5,269 bases of DNA from an uncultured Planctomycetaceae bacterium (GTDB lineage: Bacteria > Planctomycetota > Planctomycetia > Pirellulales > UBA1268): the NCBI GenBank assembly GCA_937926325.1, contig CALAZQ010000595.1:1-5269 (forward strand). Direction: 5' to 3'. Within the stretch, counting starts at the first letter, position 1. Every line of letters starts with the position of its first letter. The notes under the pieces are model-generated. The model was not told where the DNA came from, did no database searches, and worked only from the letters and a program-made list of their open reading frames with translations. Of the stretch, positions 1 through 5,220 are shown one piece after another. Made by a program: the position numbers and the translations under genes.

Positions 1-300
1 GCCGTGTATCGCCTCATGGAACGGCTTGAGGTGGCCTATGTAGAGCTCGGCTCGATTGACGCCAACGTAGCCACCGCCACCGCCTACCATCGACTTCTCT
101 GGATCCATCCGTTCACCGACGGTAACGGTCGGGTGGCGCGGCTGATGTCTCATGCCATGCTGCAGGACGCGCTCTCCACGGGCGGCATCTGGTCGATCGC
201 CCGCGGACTTGCCCGCCGCGAAGCTGAATCCAAAGAGCATCTGGAACGATGTGACGACCGTCGGCACGGTGATCTCGACGGCCGTGGCAATCTCAGCACG
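1..300 (+). pseudogene. Fic-domain protein fragment (AMPylase-type), C-terminus lost
   Basis: Frame 1 is open from the window edge, so the 5' part lies outside. It encodes the core of a Fic domain. The catalytic loop HPFTDGNGRVAR (nt 106-141) matches HxFx(D/E)GNGRxxR: the His is the general base, and the acidic residue with the Gly/Asn/Arg loop binds Mg-ATP. Family-like context surrounds it: 'AYHRLLWIHPF' before, and 'GGIWSIARGLARR', 'DDRRHGDLDGRGNLS' after. Fic enzymes usually transfer AMP to a hydroxyl on a target protein. In relatives the GNLS segment is followed by a conserved helix (FCRFFL-like) and a C-terminal part; none is found here in any forward frame. The frame stays open to a stop at 862-864, but the added residues are Arg/Ser/Pro-rich and run antisense through the toxin-antitoxin genes, so I treat them as spurious. 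The gene is probably truncated by rearrangement near nt 295-300. Fic identity is certain from the motif; pseudogene status is inferred. Confidence 0.72.
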
Positions 301-530
301 GAGTCGTCACGTCGGCCTCGCCACGCGCGCCGTTGCATTTTGCGTTCCCGACCGCATTGGCGCCCGAGTGGATGCCCGGGCTGTTTCCGGACAGACCGAC
401 CACCTGATGTCCTCCAAAATCTTCATGCGAGGGTTGGGAGAGATTCCTCGTGCCTTGACACGGGCCACGGTTTTCACGGCCACGGCACCTGCCGGCCCAC
501 AGATCAGTTCCCCGGCGGTGATCGCGGCGG
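301..530. other. Unassigned stretch between Fic fragment and antitoxin
   Basis: No recognisable gene is seen here. Several frames are open on both strands, as expected in GC-rich DNA. The forward frames show no Fic C-terminal motif. One reverse-strand frame, +1 relative to the antitoxin, stays open from inside the antitoxin gene to a stop near nt 305 and includes 'GDITAAITAGELICGPAG'; it has no convincing start or ribosome binding site. The octamer GGCCACGG occurs twice (463-470 and 478-485), which is probably chance. No clear intrinsic terminator for the toxin-antitoxin operon was found. It may be debris from the event that truncated the Fic gene. Confidence 0.4.
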
Positions 531-815
531 TTATATCGCCTTCGTACGCGGCCTTTCGACAAGCCTTCCGGTGATGTATTTGTGGAGGATGCTCGCGATG
601 AGCGTCTGGTACGGGAGCCCCTCCTCGATCGCCGCCTTTTGGAAATGCGCCAGATCCCGAGATGTCATGCGGATATTGACCCGCCTATCTTTGCGAACCG
701 TTGCCCGTGCAGCGGCCTCGAGGTCCTTTTTCGCCCTGGCAAGCTGCCTGCTGCCCCGCCACTCACCGCGTTCGATCGATGCGACGAGATCGGCTTCTTC
801 CTTCGTGAGTTTCAT
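531..815 (-). CDS. BrnA/CopG-like ribbon-helix-helix antitoxin
   Basis: This is a 94-residue antitoxin, second gene of a toxin-first operon. Residues about 1-40 are charged and helical (start MKLTKEEADL, then IERGEW), likely the toxin-contacting part. Residues about 45-83 form a ribbon-helix-helix DNA-binding unit: a beta strand 'RVNIRMT', helix 'SRDLAHFQKAAIEEG', then 'PYQTLIASILHKYITG'. The strand residues would contact operator DNA as a dimer. The 'KDxRVNIR' and 'YQTLIxSILHKY' segments are typical of antitoxins paired with DUF497/BrnT toxins. Its likely roles are to neutralise the toxin and to repress the operon together with it. The ATG (813-815) overlaps the toxin's TGA in ATGA, so translation may be coupled, and a strong ribosome binding site precedes it. 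The family call rests on motifs; the exact subfamily (BrnA versus another CopG-like group) is not settled. Confidence 0.85.
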   Translation of the reverse strand: MKLTKEEADLVASIERGEWRGSRQLARAKKDLEAAARATVRKDRRVNIRMTSRDLAHFQKAAIEEGLPYQTLIASILHKYITGRLVERPRTKAI

Positions 816-1090
816 GAGCTCTTTCCTCCAAAATAGTGCTTTGTCATCTTCCTGCTCGGAATGATCGTTTTGAGAAACCAGACGTCGCCATCCGTGACGA
901 ACGGGACGACGAACGCATAGCCCTCGACATCAACGACCATCACCTGCTGGCCCGGATAGGCCTCCGGCCTGGGGTGGTCGAGCACGTCGAGAAGGCCACC
1001 GGCAGCGACGTGGAAGACGATGTCTTCAAACGAAACGCCCCTTTCTTCCTTGAGCGTGGCACTCTTGGCATCGTTCCAATCAAAACGCAT
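812..1090 (-). CDS. BrnT-like (DUF497) toxin, predicted mRNA-cleaving RNase
   Basis: This is a 92-residue protein of usual size for the BrnT family. The N-terminus 'MRFDWNDAKSATLKEERGVSFEDIVF' matches the family's F-x-W-D/N-x-x-K...GVSFE pattern. The C-terminal part 'FLKTIIPSRKMTKHYFGG' matches the conserved strand-plus-helix with Ser-Arg-Lys and Tyr, where the family's active-site basic residues lie. In between is 'LDVLDHPRPEAYPGQQVMVVDVEGYAFVVPFV', typical of a subgroup with PGQ and VPFV motifs. BrnT has a RelE-like fold and inhibits growth by cleaving mRNA; here that is inferred from family, not shown. The gene comes first, as in brnTA operons, and its TGA overlaps the antitoxin ATG. The ATG at 1088-1090 is chosen because the conserved N-terminus begins there; no Shine-Dalgarno precedes it. 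It appears intact, so the system is plausibly active. Confidence 0.84.
   Translation of the reverse strand: MRFDWNDAKSATLKEERGVSFEDIVFHVAAGGLLDVLDHPRPEAYPGQQVMVVDVEGYAFVVPFVTDGDVWFLKTIIPSRKMTKHYFGGKSS
825..829 (-). promoter_or_regulatory. Strong Shine-Dalgarno of the antitoxin
   Basis: On the reverse strand GGAGG lies 9 bases before the antitoxin ATG, inside the 3' end of the toxin gene. It supports the chosen start. It contrasts with the toxin start, which has no such site, so the antitoxin could be translated more efficiently than the toxin from one mRNA. Confidence 0.75.
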
Positions 1091-1099
1091 GATCTGCTA

Positions 1100-1128
1100 A
1101 TTCTATGCCATTGTGTGCATTTTGGCAA
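1100..1128 (-). promoter_or_regulatory. Sigma70-like promoter of the toxin-antitoxin operon
   Basis: On the reverse strand there is a -35 TTGCCA (1123-1128) and a -10 TAGAAT (1100-1105), separated by exactly 17 bases; each matches the consensus at five of six positions. The expected transcription start is near 1093-1094, leaving only a few bases before the toxin ATG. The 60 bases around it (1081-1140) have 26 G/C, clearly more AT-rich than the flanking genes. This is a sequence prediction only; planctomycete promoters are less well characterised than those of E. coli. Confidence 0.6.
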
Positions 1129-1132
1129 CACA
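1106..1132. promoter_or_regulatory. Candidate operator: overlapping inverted repeats in the promoter
   Basis: Two short perfect inverted repeats interleave over the -35/-10 spacer: TGCCA (1106-1110) with TGGCA (1123-1127), and TGTGT (1112-1116) with ACACA (1128-1132). Ribbon-helix-helix antitoxins bind short palindromic or repeated sites and repress their own promoters, so this is a natural place for an operator. With 5-base arms either repeat could be chance. Confidence 0.38.
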
Positions 1133-1309
1133 TCTTGGCGTTGAAGAAAAATGGCATGCCGCGAAAACACGTCACACTCCCTTGATCAACGGGCCCAACC
1201 CGGACCGCGGTTGTAGGCTGAGCATTGGCGTTACTTCCCCCGAGCGGCCGTCATGAGTTGAACGACGTTTGTCGTGCGAAGGGATCACCAGATCGCTGGA
1301 CACTCTCTG

Positions 1310-3271
1310 ATGTGGAGAAGCGTTGCCACATTCCTCTGCCTGCCCGGAGCCTTCATGGCCGCGGCGGCGGATCTCGACACGCGACGGGCGGCCGTGGTGA
1401 CGGAACTCGACACGCTGCCGCCGTTGCTGGCATCGCCCCAGACCTGCCAGCGGATCGGATTTCATGGCGTCGCCGCCGACCCGGCTTGGGTGGTGATCGA
1501 TCTCGGCCGCACAGTCACTCCCGAACGAGTGGCTTTGTTTCCAGCGCGGCTGCCCGGGGCCGGGGCTGCGCGAAGCGGGTTTCCATCTGCGTTTACCGTT
1601 GAGATCTCTGATGATCCGTCGTTTGCCAATAAGGTGCAAATCGCCGAGTGGCGGGAGTCAGAGCCCGGGGATGGCGAACATCTTCCTTTTTGGATGGCAG
1701 AGGGCAACGGGGCCGCGGGTCGCTACCTGCGGATCGTGGTCACCGGATTTAGCGTCGGCCTGGGGGGCAACCGGTTTTTCCGGTTTGGGGAAATCGTGGT
1801 CCTGGCAGACGGGCAAAATGCCGCGCTAAAATCCGCTGTCGAAGCCTCCGCTTCGCTCGACAGCGCCCGCCGTTGGGAGCCGCTCAATCTCACCGATGGC
1901 TACTTCTGGTGCCTGCCACTGCGGGCCGCGGGCGGCTCAGCCACAAGCGGTGGCCGTACCCAGATCGTCTCTTCACCGGTCGTCGGGGGGAAGAGGTGGC
2001 TCGAGGTCGACCTTGGCAAGCCTGAGCCGATCGACGAAGTCCATCTCGTGCCTGCCCATCCCGCGAGTCTGGCCGACTTGCCCGGGTACGGCTTCCCGCC
2101 GAACTTTCAGGTGCTTGCCGATTCTGAAACACCGTCCTCGCAGGTGCTGCTGAATGAGCTTGAACCAAGATACCCGGCGGAGGCGTTGCCCAACCCCGGC
2201 GCGGCCCAGCTTATGCTTGCGACCCGCGGCCTTGTCGCCCGGCGGATACGGCTCACTGCCGAAACCTTATGGCGAATCGGCCCAGGAAGCCTCGAAGGTG
2301 GTCGAGAATTTGTCCTTGCCCTCGCCGAACTCCAGTGCTGGCGGGATGGCCGGAATCTGGCGGCTGGCAAGCCTGTGGCCATCAGTGATGCGGCCGAAGG
2401 GGACGGCTGGTCGGCGGCGGCGGTGACCGACGGCTTTTCCAGCCGCCACGCCCTGCTCGACTGGAAGACCTGGCTCGACGGCCTCGCGCAGCGCGTGGAA
2501 CTGGAAGCGGAGCTGGCGACGATCGACGAAACGCTCGCGCGGCGGCGAGAAGACCGCCTGCAACAGCTGCTCACGGTGGCCGTGGGTTCGCTCGTCGCCC
2601 TGGCGCTCGCCGGGATCGCCGCGATTCTCTGGCTGCGGGCGGCGGCGGCACGACGGCTCACCGCCCTCCAGCGGCAGCTGGCCCGCGACCTCCACGACGA
2701 AATCGGTGCGAGCCTGAGCGAGCTTGCGATCCAGAGCGACCTCGCCCGGCAGCAGCAGGCCCGGCAACTCGACACCGGACCACGGCTCGCGGAGATTGCC
2801 GCGACCGCCCGGGAGACGCTCGACCACATGCGCGACGTGATCTGGCTGCTCGTGCCCAAGGCCGGCACGTGGGGAGACCTCTCGCATCGGCTCGAGTCGG
2901 TGGCCAATCGGCTGCTCGACGGCATCGACCACGAGGTGCTGGTGACGGGCGACCCGCCCGAGGGGCGGCCCGCGCCGCAGTGGGCCCGCGACGCCGTGCT
3001 GTTTCTCAAGGAAGCGATCACGAATGCCCGCCGGCATGGCGGTGCGGAGCGGATCGCCGTGGGCATCGACTGGTCGGATGGACTCGCGCTGACCGTGGCC
3101 GACGATGGCGGCGGTTTTGATCCCGAGGCGGTCGCCGCGGGTCACGGCCTGGAAAACCTCCGCGAGCGGGCCGCCGCGATGCAGGCCCGGTGTGAGATCG
3201 ACAGCCGCGTGAGTGAAGGCACGACCGTGCGACTGGTGGCCTTAAGGCCGCGAAACACCAACCACCGCTAG
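1310..3271 (+). CDS. Membrane histidine kinase (HisKA_3) with discoidin-like sensor domains
   Basis: Numbering is from the ATG at 1310 (653 residues). An in-frame GTG at 1274 would put 12 polar residues before the signal peptide; ATG is preferred because 'MWRSVATFLCLPGAFMAAAA|D' is a good signal peptide. The ribosome site is weak (GGA, 1298-1300). Extracytoplasmic part: a discoidin (F5/8 type C)-like domain at about 36-166 (ending in a 'GRYLRIVVTGF' strand), a second at about 178-344 ('LNLTDG'), a short third start at about 349-376 ('NLAAGKPV', 'AAVTDGF'), then a charged helix to 418. One membrane span lies at about 420-442. Cytoplasmic part: HisKA_3 with 'RDLHDEIGASLSEL' (phosphoacceptor His462) and HATPase with N box 'KEAITNARRHG' (Asn572), 'VADDGGGFDP' and 'GHGLENLRERA'. 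It should autophosphorylate and pass phosphate to the adjacent regulator. The ligand is unknown; a glycan is plausible from the fold. DxxxQ-type phosphatase glutamine is replaced by Ala467. The kinase half is more GC-rich than the sensor half. Confidence 0.88.
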   Translation: MWRSVATFLCLPGAFMAAAADLDTRRAAVVTELDTLPPLLASPQTCQRIGFHGVAADPAWVVIDLGRTVTPERVALFPARLPGAGAARSGFPSAFTVEISDDPSFANKVQIAEWRESEPGDGEHLPFWMAEGNGAAGRYLRIVVTGFSVGLGGNRFFRFGEIVVLADGQNAALKSAVEASASLDSARRWEPLNLTDGYFWCLPLRAAGGSATSGGRTQIVSSPVVGGKRWLEVDLGKPEPIDEVHLVPAHPASLADLPGYGFPPNFQVLADSETPSSQVLLNELEPRYPAEALPNPGAAQLMLATRGLVARRIRLTAETLWRIGPGSLEGGREFVLALAELQCWRDGRNLAAGKPVAISDAAEGDGWSAAAVTDGFSSRHALLDWKTWLDGLAQRVELEAELATIDETLARRREDRLQQLLTVAVGSLVALALAGIAAILWLRAAAARRLTALQRQLARDLHDEIGASLSELAIQSDLARQQQARQLDTGPRLAEIAATARETLDHMRDVIWLLVPKAGTWGDLSHRLESVANRLLDGIDHEVLVTGDPPEGRPAPQWARDAVLFLKEAITNARRHGGAERIAVGIDWSDGLALTVADDGGGFDPEAVAAGHGLENLRERAAAMQARCEIDSRVSEGTTVRLVALRPRNTNHR

Positions 3272-3273
3272 GA
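3270..3273 (+). promoter_or_regulatory. Ribosome binding site of the response regulator, inside the kinase stop
   Basis: AGGA overlaps the kinase TAG stop (3269-3271) and lies 7 bases before the regulator ATG at 3281. This fixes the start and suggests that the two genes are translated from one mRNA, possibly coupled. Confidence 0.6.
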
Positions 3274-3280
3274 TGCCAGC

Positions 3281-3934
3281 ATGGATACGATCTGGATCAT
3301 CGAGGATCACCGCCGGCTGCGGGAGACCGTGGCGGAGGCGGTCAGGCTGGCCGGTGAACATGACGTGGTGCCGCTTGCCTCGTGCGAAAAGGCACTCGCC
3401 GCGCTCGCGGCCGATGCACCGAAACCCGAAGTGATCCTGCTCGATCTCGGGCTGCCCGGGATGTCGGGCCTGGAGGGGCTTCGCCAGTTCAAGGAACGCA
3501 TCCCGGAGACAGAGATCATCGTGTTCACCGTCTTCGATGACCGCGATCGGGTGTTCGAGGCGATCTGTAACGGAGCCTCGGGCTATCTGCTGAAGTCGGA
3601 GCCGCTGGAGCGGATCGTCGCCGCGGTGGAAGAGGTGCGGCGGGGCGGATCACCGATGTCACCCGAAATCGCCCGCTGCGTGATCGAACGCTTCAGCCGG
3701 CTGCGTGGCCTGACACCGGCCAGCGACGACCCGCCGATTGCCGAGAGCCTGTCGGAACGCGAGCGAGAGGTGCTGCGACTGCTGGCCGAGGGACTGGTGA
3801 AGAAGGAAGTCGCCAACCAGATGGGCATCAGCCTCCACACGGTCGACAACTATGTGCGGCGGATCTACGGCAAACTCCACGTCAACACGCTTGGTGGCGC
3901 CGTCGCACGAGCGATCCGTGACGGCATCGTGTAG
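3281..3934 (+). CDS. NarL/FixJ-family response regulator
   Basis: This is a 217-residue two-domain regulator, a normal length for the family. The receiver domain (about 1-118) has the acidic pair Glu8-Asp9, phosphoacceptor Asp55 in 'VILLDLGLPGMSG', switch Thr83 in 'IIVFTVFDD' and Lys105 in 'GYLLK', so all key residues are present. The linker is about 120-155. The C-terminal LuxR-type helix-turn-helix (about 157-205) has the signature 'LSEREREVLRLLAEGL', 'KEVANQMGISLHTVDNYVRRIYGKL'. Phosphorylation by the upstream HisKA_3 kinase should promote dimerisation and DNA binding. The 9-base gap to the kinase gene and matching family types (HisKA_3 with NarL) make them a cognate pair. Targets are unknown; the neighbouring secreted-protein gene is a candidate from position only. 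The frame continues past its TAG stop into a protein-like remnant, described separately. Confidence 0.93.
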   Translation: MDTIWIIEDHRRLRETVAEAVRLAGEHDVVPLASCEKALAALAADAPKPEVILLDLGLPGMSGLEGLRQFKERIPETEIIVFTVFDDRDRVFEAICNGASGYLLKSEPLERIVAAVEEVRRGGSPMSPEIARCVIERFSRLRGLTPASDDPPIAESLSEREREVLRLLAEGLVKKEVANQMGISLHTVDNYVRRIYGKLHVNTLGGAVARAIRDGIV

Positions 3935-4081
3935 GCCGGCCAACGGCTGATTCCACCGCCGTTTATCTGGCAGCGGGCCGAGGATCGCAACCGCGAGACC
4001 GCCCGGCTCTACGACAAACTCGGCCTGCCGGAATACGAGGCGATCGAAGGCTTCGTGCTGCACCGGCAGGCAACCCCGTGA
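3935..4081 (+). pseudogene. Orphan C-terminal remnant resembling a GNAT acetyltransferase
   Basis: Directly after the regulator's TAG and in the same frame, 48 codons run to a TGA at 4079-4081. No ATG, GTG or TTG start lies between. The composition is protein-like and not a shadow: 'PPPFIWQRAEDRNRETARLY' followed by a 'DKLGLPEYEAIEGFVLHR' segment. The pattern N-x-x-x-A-x-x-L-Y-x-K-L-G-(F/L) followed by a closing hydrophobic strand is the usual C-terminal signature of GNAT N-acetyltransferases (helix alpha4 and strand beta7). The acetyl-CoA loop and all earlier parts are missing, so no activity is expected. It is best read as the tail of a gene whose front was lost by deletion. The alternative is a C-terminal extension of the regulator reached by stop readthrough, which is less likely because the regulator is full length at its TAG. 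The GNAT assignment is by motif only. Confidence 0.42.
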
Positions 4082-4091
4082 GCACGGCGGC

Positions 4092-5207
4092 CTACGGTAG
4101 CTTCCGCAAGAAGATCTTCCGGAACTCCACCGGTGCCCCCTCTGACTCCAGGCAGAGATAGCCTGTCGACGGCGTGCAGTCGCTGCCGCCGGAGACCTCA
4201 TGGCCGTTGACCCAGAGCCGCACCTCACCATTGACGGCCCGCACATAGTAATGATTCCAGGCCGGCGTGCCCCGGCTGTGCCGGGCAGAGGGAAAGCTTC
4301 GCTGGCCATTGGGTGAGACCGGCGGGAATGGCTTCATGTTCGACGTGCCGACCGGGAAGACATCACCGTCGGTCGTGAACCAGTCGGCTTTTTTACCGCT
4401 CCGTTTTTCGTACTGCTGGGTATAGCCATGGTCGAGCACCTGCACTTCGATACCACCACGGGGCAGCTTGCCCGGTGGCAGATCAGCCAGTGCCTCCGGC
4501 GGTGCCCAGAGAAAGACGCCGGAGTTGCCGCCGGCTGAAAGGTGCCGCCACTCAAGTGATAGCTCAAAATTTGTGAGGGGCTGCCGCGAGCGGATTACCC
4601 CGATCGGCTTGCCAGTGCAATGAACCTGCCCCCCGGTCCAGGTCCAGGTGCCGGGCTCACCATTGACGTTCTCAAAGTCGTCTGCCCCAAGCTGCTGCCA
4701 GCCCTGTTCAGTGGGCTCGCGGCTGAGATTCTGCACCGTTCCGGGGGGTAGGCCCGCCGCTGGCAGCCGGGCCGACTGCCACTGGAGAAACCGCCAGTTC
4801 CCGTCTTCCAGCCGCCAGACCGCCAGAAACAGAAACGTCGCCTCAAACTGGCCGCCGTCCTTCTCGATGACCAACTCGGCCCGGCCATGCTCAACCGCAA
4901 CCGTCGCGCTCGGAAACGTGACCCCCCGTTCAGCCGGACGGTAGGCGACATACCGCGTCTTGCCACCACCGATGAGCGCCAGCAGCGAATCCCGCGTGTC
5001 GACCAGGCCGTTCGAGTGGGAATAGCGAAGATCAGCCGACAGCAATGGGGCTAGTGCCTGACGATCACCGGCAGTCATCGCCGCAATGCGGGCGTCATCC
5101 GCGGCCAACACCTCCGCAACCCGTGGATCAGCGGCAGCCGCCTCGGCTGCACCGAGCAGCAAACCGCAGATGACGGTGAATAGTCTGAACTGAAATCGGT
5201 CACGCAT
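4092..5207 (-). CDS. Exported NTF2-like/DUF1080 (3-keto-disaccharide hydrolase family) fusion protein
   Basis: Numbering is from the ATG at 5205-5207 (371 residues). An in-frame GTG at 5214-5216 would add three residues, but it overlaps the likely ribosome site. Residues 1-26 are a signal peptide (basic MRDRFQFR, hydrophobic core, AAAA|D), so the protein is exported. Residues about 28-148 look like an NTF2-like domain of the SnoaL/DUF4440 type: 'VLAADDARIAAMTAGDRQAL' then a 'LSADLRYSHSNG' segment, and a closing 'FLFLAVWRLEDGNWRFLQWQ' strand pair. Residues about 168-371 form a DUF1080 domain: 'FELSLEWRHLSAGGNSGVFL', 'GGIEVQVLDHG', 'WNHYYVRAVNGEVRLWVNG' and a final 'GYLCLESEGAPVEFRKIFL'. DUF1080 has a concanavalin/LamG-like fold, is abundant in planctomycetes and includes 3-keto-glycoside hydrolases. 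The likely role is sugar processing in the periplasm; substrate and catalytic residues cannot be named from sequence alone. The gene is convergent with the two-component operon, and no clear terminator is seen in the short gap. Confidence 0.85.
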   Translation of the reverse strand: MRDRFQFRLFTVICGLLLGAAEAAAADPRVAEVLAADDARIAAMTAGDRQALAPLLSADLRYSHSNGLVDTRDSLLALIGGGKTRYVAYRPAERGVTFPSATVAVEHGRAELVIEKDGGQFEATFLFLAVWRLEDGNWRFLQWQSARLPAAGLPPGTVQNLSREPTEQGWQQLGADDFENVNGEPGTWTWTGGQVHCTGKPIGVIRSRQPLTNFELSLEWRHLSAGGNSGVFLWAPPEALADLPPGKLPRGGIEVQVLDHGYTQQYEKRSGKKADWFTTDGDVFPVGTSNMKPFPPVSPNGQRSFPSARHSRGTPAWNHYYVRAVNGEVRLWVNGHEVSGGSDCTPSTGYLCLESEGAPVEFRKIFLRKLP

Positions 5208-5215
5208 CAGCAACA

Positions 5216-5220
5216 CCTGT
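5216..5220 (-). promoter_or_regulatory. Shine-Dalgarno deciding the start of the DUF1080 gene
   Basis: On the reverse strand ACAGG lies 8 bases before the ATG at 5207. It overlaps the alternative GTG start (5214-5216), which has only a weaker GGA upstream. This supports the ATG. The remaining bases to the window end contain a TTGACT hexamer but no good -10 partner. Confidence 0.45.

Noticed and set aside
152..574. Forward open frame overlapping the Fic fragment
   Set aside because: It overlaps the Fic motif in another frame and has no recognisable domain; it is probably a GC-rich shadow.
301..864. Continuation of the Fic reading frame to the stop at 862-864
   Set aside because: The translation after GNLS is Arg/Ser/Pro-rich, lacks all Fic C-terminal features and runs antisense through two well-supported toxin-antitoxin genes.
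1153..1160. GGCATGCC palindrome upstream of the kinase, considered as a regulator binding site
   Set aside because: It is a single 8-base palindrome with no repeat nearby and could easily be chance.
1172..1639. Reverse-strand open frame over the kinase start
   Set aside because: It is antisense to the signal peptide and first sensor domain, with low-complexity Arg/Ser composition and no motif.
2107..3145. Two long reverse-strand open frames opposite the kinase
   Set aside because: They are very Arg/Ser/Ala-rich, mirror the codon bias of the true gene on the other strand, and show no domain.
3934..3941. GGCCGGCC palindrome just after the regulator stop, considered as a terminator
   Set aside because: There is no loop and no T-rich tract after it, so it does not resemble an intrinsic terminator.
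3659..4309. Reverse-strand open frame spanning the convergent gap
   Set aside because: It overlaps the regulator helix-turn-helix and the 3' end of the DUF1080 gene in other frames; no family features are visible.
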